Assembly (NCBI GenBank): GCA_007844125.1
Contig: CM017558.1
Coordinates: forward strand, 23,593,415-23,657,414
Length of the DNA: 64,000 nt
Reading direction: 5' to 3'
Origin: Sinonovacula constricta
Taxonomy: Eukaryota > Mollusca > Bivalvia > Cardiida > Solecurtidae
Part shown: positions 1 through 58,341 of the stretch, piece by piece
Numbering within the stretch: the stretch's first letter is position 1
How the letters are laid out: every line of letters starts with the position of its first letter
Made by a program: the position numbers and the translations under genes
The notes under the pieces: model-generated
Told to the model about the DNA's origin: nothing
Seen by the model: the letters and a program-made list of their open reading frames with translations, nothing else
Database searches by the model: none

Positions 1-47233
<47,233 letters not shown>

Positions 47234-49616
47234 GCTGTGTCCTTGAACGACGTTTGTGTTATAATAGAGCCATATACTATGTATCTTTGTGGACATAGTT
47301 AATAAGTGCAATTAGCAATTAGCAATTCAATTGCTTTGACACATATAACTATACGAAAGTGGTAACTAACGTAGCAGTATGCTCAAACATGACGTCCATT
47401 TAAGGATTAAAACTCCACTTGCACACGTTCATGTTTATAAATGTAAGTCACGTGAGTGAAAATCCATTTAGTAGTGATAGAATATAAAATGTACACAGAT
47501 GTTTCTATACCGCATTACGTCATGTATTTATGCGTAGAACGTCATGCAAGGTCAATGGCTGCCTACAAGTTATAAAGAATAAACGTCAGTTTTACATTCA
47601 GAAGATAATTGGGAAATGTAAATATTTTAAAACATAGCCCTCAAGTTTATAGAAACTAAGTCCATTTTTTAACATTCTTTAATATAATTTTATTGGCTTC
47701 TAATTTATGTAAAGTAACAGTTACTGCTAATATTTTAAACTTGTAACATTTGCTTTAAATTGTAATCACTTTTGCTAAGTACCCTACAACTTTTATTTCG
47801 TACGAAAAATGATCATTTACACAATATTTATTGTTGAGAAAAATGAAAAATATTCATAGTTCGATAAATTATACTATGTATTATTGATATATTACTTTTT
47901 TACGATTCAGAGGCCTAAGTCAACTCTTTTAAATTATAATTATAGCAGAAACAGAAGATAATGAAATGAAATACGTTTAATAAAAAACTTCACGGTCATT
48001 TCCTTGTTCTCATTCACCCATTTTTCTTTTTAAGTAATAAATGTAGCATTCAGAATTGTTTTGTATGTTGAATTCACCTTTAATTATAAATCAGGTGGAC
48101 AATTTTGCTAACATGTACATATAGAATCGCCCGCTGTATAACACATGTATTTGGATTTTTATATATTTACCATTTTATCATGTCCGATGATTTCTGCAAT
48201 TTGAACATAGCTTTTAACGTGTGTACTGGTTTTACAGAATGTCTATGTGTAAATGTATGTTTTGTACTTTTTCCTACGAGGGCTGGTAAAAATGTAACTC
48301 TTACCGTGTATCGTTTCAACATTCTTTTAACAGATGCATTTTTGTTATAAATACAAAGCAAATCAAGTCGCTACATAGTTAGTTTTTAGTCTGTCTATTT
48401 TTATTTCTTTCTCTGCGCCGATAGCTTACAAAAACAACAATGGACTTTTATAATTAACAATAAAGGCATGATTATGAAACATATTCGTTGACTAGCAAGA
48501 TTTTGTATTAAACTTTAGTTTACATAGTTTAAGGGGTCGCTTAAGCGGCACATTTCATAAAATTTTAATTTTCAAAGTTCATTATTTTTTCATATAAATA
48601 TTCATGCCATTCATCAAAACCAATGTTATAACATATTATATCATAATTTATTAAGATTACTTCACAAAAAAGTGAAATTTTATGAATATTGATAAAACTA
48701 CCATTTTTTGTTATGAGCAGTTTAGCCCAGGAAATATGTTTATAGACACAATTTTATTGTAACATAAGTTTGTTCAAACAATTTTCAACGTAGAAGCTCA
48801 CTTAATTTTCATAGGGAGTGTTTAGAACATGCATAAAAACACACTTTAAAAATCAAGTGAAAACACATGTACTTTCTGTTTCAAAGAGGGACTACTTTTT
48901 TGACATTGAAAACTATGGCGATAGATTTATCAAACACGGTTAGGGTAATCAAAATTTTAAGCTCCATACTACCTCCATTAGGGTGTATTTAATAATTCTG
49001 CTAAATGTTGTTTTATATAAGCTTTGCTGTGAAGATGAACTTTTGCCCCCACAAAATGACTGAAAAAAAAATTCTAAGAAAAGAAAACGTATTTCTAGGT
49101 AATTTTTCACGTTTATATTTTGCCATTCTGTTCTTATAGAATGTATACATAATTTTGGAAAGTTTTAGAAGAGTCGGACAAAAGACTTCACAGTTATGAG
49201 CATTCAAAATTTGGGGCATTTTATCATTTCACCGCTGTCACGACCCGTTAACATGCTAAAGTGGTAATATTAATACATTTATCATCTCTCCTTGTATGAT
49301 ATCACTTATTTCTCTTACAGCTTATCGCCCTTGGGACATTGCTTCATTTTGAAATGTCGTGAACTTTCAATTTTAATTTCAAACTGTATGTTTATATTTC
49401 AAAACGTGTAATAAATTTACATTCTTATTGTTCTTTTTTTGTCAATGAAACATTCCAAAAGGGCACCACATGTGTAAGTTTATTTCTTACTACAACGGTT
49501 ATAAAAATATAACAAGGTCAGTTGACAGGTATATTGACATCTTATAAAAATAAGATTATATATTCGCAAGTTTGTATAATGTAAAAGTGGCACAGCCACT
49601 GAGACGTGACATTACA
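47234..49616. other. INF2 3' UTR and intergenic DNA
   Basis: AATAAA at 47578-47583 is the first plausible polyadenylation signal, about 345 bases after the stop. Others follow (near 47976 and 48460). The rest is AT-rich with no gene seen. Confidence 0.5.
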
Positions 49617-50773
49617 TAAAAGAGCATATCCAACAGTTATGGCCTTGAAACGGGCAGTCGTCAAACGGGTTGACTGGAGTGCTTTAAAGGCATCTCAAAA
49701 GCCTTATATAAGTGACCCCACCCCATTTATTGCCCCACCCAGCATGTGAGGGCATCTGTTTTCTGATAAGCCAGGCTGCCACAGTCTGTAACGATGTGTC
49801 TGTCACAGAGGTATTGTTCAAGATCCAAGTGTATGTATGGGGGTTGAACATAGTCATTCACAGTTTGTAAAGGAAACAGTTGTGAATATACCAATTACGC
49901 AATCCAATATATATATTTATTTGTTTTCTTTCTTACTTTGTTGGTTGTTGGTTGATTTTTATACATTTTGTTATTTCTTTCATTCGTTTAGTTCTCATAT
50001 ACATTTAAAGTTATATTTTATTTTGATTTGTAAAATGTAACGAAACGTTTCTAACAAAAGCAATTTAAAAAGTCATTCATTGTCAGAATAATGTCCTTCA
50101 GAGTCATTTTGAATACTAAAACTTGTATCTCTCAGGTATTTTCAAAATTAAATATTTAGCTATGAAATAAATACATAATCTTGCAGTTACAAAATTGACA
50201 CCTAGTAATTAATGCAATAAAGAATTTGTAAAGGATCATATAGTAAACAACCCACATTATCACTAACAATAATGTTTGTGGCTTTGTGTAAAACTAGCCT
50301 ACTGTCTCACATCCATACTAGCAGGTAATTTAGTTTTGCATTAACCCATCAGAGGTATTACTGTGACAGATTAGTACTATGTTGGCTAAAGACTCCCTGC
50401 AGTGATGACCAGCAATTAGCAGGTCTGGTCATAGCATGTGGGGGCCTGGCTCAGTGGGATACCACATTCCTTTTGAGATGCCTTTAAGTCGTTGAAAATT
50501 GGAATGTGGCTTCAGCTGTGATCACAGTGGGAGGTAAATTGGTTCGAGGAAGTAAATTGGGGTGGGCGGGTCTAGCCGGCTTGACACAGCCTAAGGCTGT
50601 TGCGGTATTAGGAAAGGGGAGGGAATTAGTGTGTTGCTGACCAATGGCATGGCAGAATGTCCATGGGCATCAAGTGTGACCAACTGTTTTACGACCACTT
50701 CACCAATGACATCTCTGTGTATAATAAACTTATCAAGTGTCCAGTTGTGACCTCGCAACATGGTGTTATCTTA
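49617..50773. repeat. Repeat families F and G, fragments
   Basis: 49617-49700 is an F fragment (AACGGGCAGTCGTCAAACGG, GACTGGAGTGCTTTAAAGG). AAAGGCATCTCAAAAG at 49687 recurs inverted near 50464-50485 (TTTTGAGATGCCTTTAAG). 50575-50770 is family G, matching 42188-42425. Between them I see nothing else. Confidence 0.55.
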
Positions 50774-52351
50774 TCATTACACTCTGAGACAAGACATTAC
50801 TCACTGAGACAAGACATTACACACTGAGACAAGACATTACTCACTGAGACAAGACATTACACTCTGAGACAAGACATTACTCACTGAGACAAGACATTAC
50901 TCACTGAGACAAGACATTACAAACTGAGACAAGACATTTCTCACTGATACAAGACATTACAAACTGAGACAAGACATTACTCACTGAGACAAGACATTAC
51001 ACACTGATACAAGACATTACTCACTAAGACAAGACATTACAAACTGATACAAGACGTTACACTATGAGACGGAGAATTACACACAGGCGCGAGACATTAA
51101 ACACTGAGACGAGGAATTATTCACTGAGACAAGAAATTGCACACTGCGATGAGACATAACACTCTGTGACATAACACTCTGTGATGAGACATAACACTCT
51201 GAGACGAGACATAACACTCTGAGACGAGACATTACACACTGAGACGAGACATTACACACTGAGACGAGACATTACACTCTAAAAGGAGACATTACACACT
51301 GAGACGAGACATTACACTTTGAGAGGAGACATTACACTCTGAGACAAGATATAACACTCTGAGACGAGACATTGCACTCTGGGACGAGACATTACACACT
51401 GAGACAAGATATAACACTCTGAGACGAGACATTGCACTCTGGGACGAGACATTACACTCTGAGACAAGATATAACACTCTGAGACGAGACATTGCACTCT
51501 GGGACGAGACATTACACACTGAGACGAGACATTTCACTCTGAGAGGAGACATTACACTCTGTGATTAGACATAACACTCTGAGAGGAGACATTACTCACT
51601 GAGACGAGACATTACACTATGAGACGAGACATTTCACTCTGAGAGGAGACATTACACTCTGTGATGAGACATTACATTCTGTGATGAGACATTGCACACT
51701 GAGACAAGATATAACACTCTGAGACGAGACATTACACTCTGAGACGAGACATAACACTCTGAGACGAGACATTACACTCTGAGACGAGACATTACACTCT
51801 GAGAGGAGACATTACACTCTGAGAAGAGACATTGCATACTGAGACGAGACATTACACACTGAGACGAGACATTACACATTGAGACGAGACATTACACACT
51901 GAGTCGAGATATTACACACTGAGACGAGACATTGCGTACTGAGACGAGACATTACACTATGAGAGGAGACATTACACACTGAGACGAGACATTACACTCT
52001 GAGAGGAGACATTACACACTGAGACGAGACATTACACTCTGAGAGGAGACATTACACACTGAGACGAGGCATTACACACTGAGACGAGACATTACACTCT
52101 GAGACGAGACATTACACTCTGAGAGAGACATTACACTATGAGAGGAGACATTACACACTGAAACGAGACATTATACTCTGAGACGAGACATTGCACCCTG
52201 AGACGAAACATTACACACTGAGACGAGACATTACGCACTGGGACGAGACATTGCACTCTGAGACGAGACATTACACTCTGAGAGAGACATTACACTATGA
52301 GAGGAGACATTACACTCTGAGAGGAGACATAACACTCTGAGAGGAGACATT
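50774..52351 (+). repeat. 20-bp minisatellite, about 79 units
   Basis: Unit CACTGAGACGAGACATTACA, 20 bases, with striking length stability. Only a few phase breaks are seen (e.g. GAGAGAGACATT near 52113 and 52274, two bases short). Up to about 51060 the units are GACAAGACATTAC; later units are GACGAGAC or GAGAGGAGAC. It begins directly after a family G copy. Minus-strand frames (VSSQSAMSRLRVL-like) are artefacts. Confidence 0.96.
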
Positions 52352-52854
52352 GTGACGATCACGACCCTCGTGCCATGATGGGTCTTACGCATTCTAGAAA
52401 TTTACATCTGGGCTGTCGCAGAAGCTGCTGGGTGGCCATGCCAAAATCTATCTTTAAAAAATAGTTAAACCGTAACCATATCTTAGAAAGATTGACAGCG
52501 ATCATGTATGTTGTGAGGACTTTTTTATTACATGATTCCCCTTGTTTTCCATTCAATACACCCATTACATACTTTCCTATATTACACTAGTGTAATACAG
52601 CTTTTTGATTGATGACGTGGACACGACGTCATCATAATGCAGATCATTCCATACCACTATTTCACCACCGAGAATGTCTGTTAAGATATCGTAAAATCAT
52701 ATGTTGGCGACTAAAATCATGTGATAAAACGAACCTGACACTCGTTGTCATGTTGTACAACCATTTATAAACCTCTTCAAGGGAAAATGATAGTAAACTC
52801 GCCATAGGCTCGCTTACTTATACTTTTCTTAAACTCGTTTAATAAATGTTTGTA
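52352..52854. other. Spacer between two minisatellites
   Basis: AAAGATTGACAGCGATCATG (52488) recurs at 59256 (AAAGATTGACAGCGATCACG). Otherwise unrecognised. Confidence 0.5.
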
Positions 52855-53366
52855 ATAATTGACAACTCGTGTCTGATCCTCTATATATTAAATGACACAT
52901 CGTGTCAGAACCTATATATATTAAATGACAACTCGAGTCAGATCTTCTACACATTAATTGACAACTCGTGTCTGATCCTCTATATATTAAATGACAAGAC
53001 GTGTCAGATCATAGAACTTCTATATATTAATTGGCAACTCGTGTCAGATCCTCTACATATAAAATGACAATTCGTGTCAGATCCTCTATATATATTAAAT
53101 CACAAATCGTGTCAGATCTTTTATGCATTAAATGACAACTCGTATCAGATCCTCTATATATTAAATGACAACTCGTGTCAGATCCTCTATATACTAAATG
53201 ACAGCTCGTGTCAAATCTTCTATGCATTAAATGACACCTCATGTCAGATCCTCTAAATATTAAATGACAACTCGTATCAGATCCTCTATTTATTAAATTA
53301 CAACTCGTGTTAGATCCTCTACATATTAAATGACAACTCGTTTCAGATCCTATATATATTAAATTG
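52855..53366 (+). repeat. 33-bp minisatellite, about 15 units
   Basis: Unit ATTAAATGACAACTCGTGTC followed by AGATCCTCTATAT; length varies from about 31 to 38. The mostly multiple-of-3 period gives 11-residue periodic frames on both strands (NDNSCQILYIL on +). More diverged than the 20-bp array. Confidence 0.92.
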
Positions 53367-54475
53367 ACTTAAAAGAAATAACTTAAAAACAATATTAAAC
53401 TTATTTTTTCGTACTTACAACGTTTTTATCATTATCATAATGGCACTACATGCAACCTCTATTTGATTATAACTATTATCATGTCAAAATCCTACAATAT
53501 ACGCAATAATAAATGCTAAGCTTCAGATTAAACCACTCGATGTACCTCGGACAGTTTTTTCCGCAATAACTTTAACTAATTCTTATGATGATATTCTGTT
53601 TCGTGTTTATGAATTATATGGTATATAGTAAACACTAAAATCAGCAAGGGCCAATAAAAGTAAACACCAATTATACCAGTCAGTCACGTGCTGGAGCATA
53701 ACTTCGTAAAAATATTCAATCAAATATGGAGTCATTCTGGTGTTCGCATAATTAGTAATTTTTTATTGACGATTAAGCCATTGTATACGAACATTTGGAA
53801 GATTATTTTTTCTCTTCATTTTGCTATACACTGTTTCTTCCCACCAATAAAACATGCGATAATACATTGTCTTTGAGAACTATACAACTAACGAATTTTA
53901 AAACAAAAGATTTTCGATCTTGAATGTCAATCATATTTTCAAAATAATTTTAGGAATTAAAATCCGATAATTTTAGACTGTTTCGCATGTTCTGTAATGT
54001 CAACACATTTCTTGTCTGTAATTACCGCTTTTAGAAGCTCTGTCTAATCATTATTTAAATACATGTTTGCCCTTTTACCATCAGGCAACATGTTTTGTCA
54101 CCTTTTTTGTTTCTCATTTTCATTAAATAAGATATCGAAATTGGACGGCTGTTTACAAATAAATAATTATTTTTATTTTTTATTTTTCGACTTCTGTAAC
54201 AATCTCTGATTGGTTGATCGTACAATTACCATTACTCTGAATTCAGTTTGCCACGGCATAATAAACTATGTTGTTTAAAGTAATTGTGCTATAATCTCTC
54301 TGTCAGTCCCGTTTTAATTAAATATCAGATCTTACAATACAATTGTATTACTTTACATTAGCCTTCCGATACCGTATCAAGCTAGCACATAACATGGTTT
54401 GCAAACCTCATTTGTGGAAATGATGAAGCAACAATATACATTCAATGACAAAAAAACTATTTTATTCTGTATAGT
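53367..54475. other. Intergenic, nothing recognised
   Basis: AT-rich. The minus-strand gene's polyadenylation signal lies at its right end. Confidence 0.6.
54461..54466 (-). promoter_or_regulatory. Polyadenylation signal of the 12-cysteine gene
   Basis: AATAAA on minus (TTTATT on +) about 10 bases after the stop. The paralogue at 63601 has the same hexamer at 63586-63591 in the matching place. Confidence 0.6.
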
Positions 54476-54603
54476 TTAAGGACACTGGCATGTGCCGGCG
54501 TGGTGGTGGGGTGGGATGACGCAGGTGGCGACGTTGTTATGTGGATGGCAGATCAAGCTGGCACACTGGCCATCGTCTGTGCATTGGGCAGCAACTTGTC
54601 TCT
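54476..54603 (-). CDS. 12-cysteine peptide gene, exon 3
   Basis: Acceptor TGTGTTGCAG|AGAGAC on minus. The base carried from exon 2 makes Lys55. Encodes the second half, AQCTDDGQCASLICHPHNNV to CQCP and stop TAA (54478-54476). It has 128 bases, the same length as the paralogous exon at 63601-63728. Confidence 0.88.
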
Positions 54604-56220
54604 CTGCAACACACACACAAAGAGTTAAAGTCCAGTTGAAAACCAAGATAAAAATAACACCAAATATTTACACTTTACGTGCTTTCAGGCAACATTATAA
54701 ATACTATTTAACATACATCAACCAGTTAAGCCGGTAATAGCTCAGGTGGTAGAGCGTCGGCTTGCGGATCGGGAGGTCGCGGGTTCAAACCCCGCCGGGT
54801 CAAGCCAAAGACTTTAAAGTTGGTAGAAGCGGCTTCCCTCCTAACACTCGGGGCTACATGGACAGCATTACACCTGACTCGTCGGTGTCAGTAAAATGGA
54901 CCGGTCGGGCTCAGTCCCTGGGCACCTCATATGTGCCCCTGTGCTATAATGATAGAAATGTCGCTGTACAGTATCGGCAAAAATGCCGGCAAATCCCAAT
55001 CCCAATCCCAGTTAAGCACATGATGTGAAATGTTAACATCGTTGTTTATGATCTGCATAAAAGTCCGTTTCTATGTATGCATTTCACGGCATCAAAACAA
55101 CAGGTTTGATTCAAGCAACGATACCAAATTGTTTTAAACGACATGCATTAATGATTTTCTAAACTATGCATGAACTAACACATGGTCAAGATCATGTCCA
55201 TAAATTGTGATATTTTAGGTTCTTTCACCCAACATACTCAACAATTAGCAAATACAATCTAAAACCATCGTTCAGTCACACATTTCCTTCTTATGTATTA
55301 ATGCGCACTAACAAACTTATTTGTATTAGGTGGCAAACAAAACGTACAGACTATACGCGTCTAGTCCAGTCATATACGGAATATATACCATCGCAGGAAA
55401 ATTCATTCACAAGACAATGATGACGACGCAGCAAAGAAAACGCCAAATGCTTTGCAAGCTGGAATATGTGTTGATTTCCATAATCCGACCAGGACATAAC
55501 AATGTGCAAGAAATACAGGTCGACACCATCCATCACAGTCTTCGTACGGAGAAAGATATTACAGCAAAGTTAACTTACTGACGGCACGGCAGCCGCACAT
55601 GTCGTTGTTAGTTCTGTCACAGAATGGCTCTGTGTGTCCGTGGCAAGTGAAGCCAGAGCAATCAGAATCCATGGCACAATGACCGTTGTGCTGGGCGTAT
55701 GCCACGGCTGCAATAAAATTGGTCGTTACGTCTATTTTTCTTAACTTGAAAGTTTTGAACTTTTTATACAACATTTAAATGAATATTTTTTGTTCAACGC
55801 GCTCTCAATATTGACAGTCTGTAGTTCCTTCCCCTGGTCACTATGTGATAGGGTCAGGCAAATGCAAGTAATGGCGGCCTCGAGGATATAAAGATTATTT
55901 AGGGGAATGTATTGTTTAGCTGATCACGCGAACAATCCATTAGGAAATTAGAATCTATCAATAAATAGAACCCAATGGTGATTTATTTTTCCTGGATCAG
56001 TTTTCTGGGCTGATAAATAATACAAATATTGCCATAATTTCAGACAACAATTTATTCCAGATGATTATACATTTATACATGTAAGAGGGAATACTACATA
56101 CAATCTTGGAATACTAGCTCTACTCGCCATTTTAACCAAATTGTAGTGATTTAAACACGTCAAGGGAGAAATGGCGGGGGGGGGGAAGAGAGGGAGAGAG
56201 ATGGCGAGCAAGCTAGCGAG

Positions 56221-56288
<68 letters not shown>

Positions 56289-56336
56289 AGATAGAGATAG
56301 ATAGAGAAAGAGATGGCGAGCAAGCTAGCGAGAGCG

Positions 56337-56405
<69 letters not shown>

Positions 56406-58275
56406 GAGAGAGAGAGAGAGATGAAAAAGATTATCTTACGAACTGCTATTTTAAATACGTTATATTTCAATACCGGCAGTCCTTATTTGATCTCTGCTTA
56501 AAGTGACTTTTAATCGTTCGTTATAACTAATGCTCAAATGATGGGGTATTTTGAATGACAGTTATATCGGGAGGTCGTTAATTGATTGTTTTCGATTCAT
56601 TAGGAAATAATGGAAAATGGTCTATATAATATAAATAATATGCCAATACGAAATGTTTGATTGCATCAAATATGATGTCATTAAAACTATATATCATTTC
56701 CTCTTTTGATACATTGTTATGCCATTACACTGAGCTTTGGCATTATTTCACTTTTAGGTTAAATGTGTTACCTTTTATTCCTCGTGGACAGTAAATGTGT
56801 CTGTTTGATACCTTTTTAAGATTATGATATGTAATACAGTCTTAATAAGTTTAACTATATAAGTTATTGAAGCAGTGCCGACTCTTTGCCACAAAGCACG
56901 TAATTTTTGCGTGATCTTTATATTGCTACATTGCCTTGTATTTTAAATGAAAACACAATAGTGTCATGTCAGTAGCATTTCTTATCATGGATTTTGCATA
57001 CATTTTACATTACTTAAGCGTTCCCGATTAAACAATTTTATTCACGTCCAGCAACGACATGTATATTTCAAATGAAGCGAATATTAATTGATATTGCTTT
57101 TTAAGAGATCGAATGAATTAACACATTATTTTCTAAACTATCTTTTTTGTATAAACAAACGGGCTTTAAGTTTAAGATACATGGGATCGCTTTGCAAAGC
57201 AAGTTCTTCCTACGATACTTATGCACCGTTAGGCTGTCTTGTATTAGAAAAAGCACAACACATGTTTTTACACACATTATGTATTAAGATTTTATTAAAC
57301 TCAGTCTACAAATTGTTTCACAATTTATAGGTACTATCGATACATTTACATAAACTAGGCGGAGAATTGTAATTGGCAGTGATGTCTTTTAATTGACCAT
57401 CCGAAATTTACGTCCGGATTAATGTCTAGTATGAGTGTTTTTACAGCTCATAAAACGAATAACGAAAAAAAAACACACACAACAATGTCATTATTTTATA
57501 AAATTGATTTTAAGTTTAAATTGCCAAAAGTTTGTTTCGCGTGATCAGCAAATATAAAATTTCCCGAAAGGTTATATACTTAGGCCACTTGTGGCAGCCA
57601 TTATGTTGGATTGCTGACGTAATGTATGTCATATCATTACGCAGAGAACCACACTATCAATATCAATGAAAAAGGTAGATATCGCTATATACTTTTAAAA
57701 ATAATTCAATGCTTAAATAAAAGTAAATAAAAAATAAGTTCAAACGTCAAATGTGATCGATGTGCTTGAGTTGTTAAATAATGTTTCTGTTAAAAGGAAT
57801 TTTTCTGTTAAAAGTATCATGTGACTAAATTCATTAGCCGTGTATCATTACTAAAAAATTCCAGGTGTGCCTGAACACAGTGGCCGTTGTGCTGCATATA
57901 GTTCAAAAGTATACATGCTCTGTATACAAACAAATGTGAAGATTTTAAAACTTAAAATAATGTTATATGACCTGTTTTGTTCTGTTGAAAAATATCTGAT
58001 GATGTTAAGACATTTTACAGTTTAAAAAAAAATAGAAGCGTATGCAACATCAAGAAGATCTTGTTGCAAACCAAACCAAAGGAAACAGCACCGCACATTT
58101 AACCAGAGTACTATGTCAAGAGAGAGAACATGTAACCGTTCAAGAAGTTGTCATTTTTCATTACTGAATAAATAGTTATAAACCTTATTCTGGTAGAAAA
58201 ACATATGAAAATTAATTTACACGTTTTTCTCAATTACTTACCAACAAGAACAGCAAGAACGATGAAGGTCTTCAT
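54476..58275 (-). CDS. Secreted 12-cysteine peptide, three exons (cvSI/I84 inhibitor-like)
   Basis: Exons on minus: 58275-58242, 55707-55579, 54603-54476; total 291 bases, 96 aa. All junctions are GT-AG and in phase (one base carried each time). Residues 1-16 (MKTFIVLAVLVAVAYA) are a signal peptide. The mature part has 12 Cys at 22, 28, 33, 41, 49, 51 and 62, 68, 73, 82, 93, 95: two halves of the same plan, C-x5-C-x4-C-x7/8-C-x7/10-C-x-C. The second half is His-rich near its end and finishes CQCP. The count, size and leader recall the bivalve subtilisin inhibitors cvSI-1/2 (MEROPS I84), which are defence-linked; that is my best guess, not proven. A Lys-Arg pair at 55-56 separates the halves. 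Other small cysteine-rich defence peptides remain possible. Confidence 0.82.
54731..55007 (+). mobile_element. tRNA-derived SINE, family A, copy 5
   Basis: In intron 2 of the minus-strand gene, in the opposite orientation to it. The head has lost a few bases (CCGGTAATAGCTCAGGTGG) and the B box reads GGTTCAAACCCC. A perfect target duplication CCAGTTAAGC lies at 54722-54731 and 55008-55017. Confidence 0.93.
55018..55578. other. Intron 2 of the 12-cysteine gene, nothing else recognised
   Basis: No further element or exon seen. Confidence 0.55.
55579..55707 (-). CDS. 12-cysteine peptide gene, exon 2
   Basis: Acceptor TTTTATTGCAG|CCGTGG, donor GCCGTCA|GTAAGT on minus. Encodes the end of the signal peptide (AVAYA) and the first half, QHNGHCAMDSDCSGFTCHGH to MCGCRAV, with six cysteines. 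Confidence 0.88.
56160..56422 (+). repeat. (GA)n purine tract
   Basis: Runs of (GA)n with two copies of GATGGCGAGCAAGCTAGCGA (about 56200 and 56312), showing an internal duplication of the whole block. Arg/Glu frames are artefacts. Confidence 0.95.
57876..57894 (-). pseudogene. Possible relic of a duplicated exon 2
   Basis: On minus, CAGCACAACGGCCACTGTG matches 17 of 19 bases of exon 2 (QHNGHC). Similarity fades quickly on both sides, so it is a weak call. Confidence 0.3.
58242..58275 (-). CDS. 12-cysteine peptide gene, exon 1 (signal peptide)
   Basis: ATG at 58275 (context TTAAACAATGA), encoding MKTFIVLAVLV with one base carried over, then donor GTTG|GTAAGT. The Lys-Thr-Phe start and run of Ile/Val/Leu/Ala are typical of a short secretory leader. 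Confidence 0.85.
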
Positions 58276-58334
58276 TGTTTAAGGATCCTTAGAAAGTTAT
58301 CTCTAGGTGTGATCCGGAGCATCGAGAAGTCAGT

Positions 58335-58341
58335 TTTTATA
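58335..58341 (-). promoter_or_regulatory. TATA box of the 12-cysteine gene
   Basis: TATAAAA on minus, 60 bases before the ATG, which would put the transcription start about 30 bases upstream of the ATG. The match is exact; the role is inferred from position. Confidence 0.65.

Larger units (their letters stand above)
55708..58241. other. Intron 1 of the 12-cysteine gene
   Basis: Holds a GA-rich tract (56160-56422) and a short stretch resembling exon 2 (57876-57894). The rest is AT-rich and unrecognised. Confidence 0.6.

Noticed and set aside
50774..52351. CRISPR-like array of regular repeats
   Set aside because: Units are contiguous 20-bp tandem repeats with no unique spacers, in a eukaryotic genome.
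54492..54737. Forward frame MPAWWWGGMTQVATLL and the similar one at 63617
   Set aside because: Antisense shadow of the conserved last exon of the 12-cysteine genes; conservation is due to the minus-strand coding sequence.
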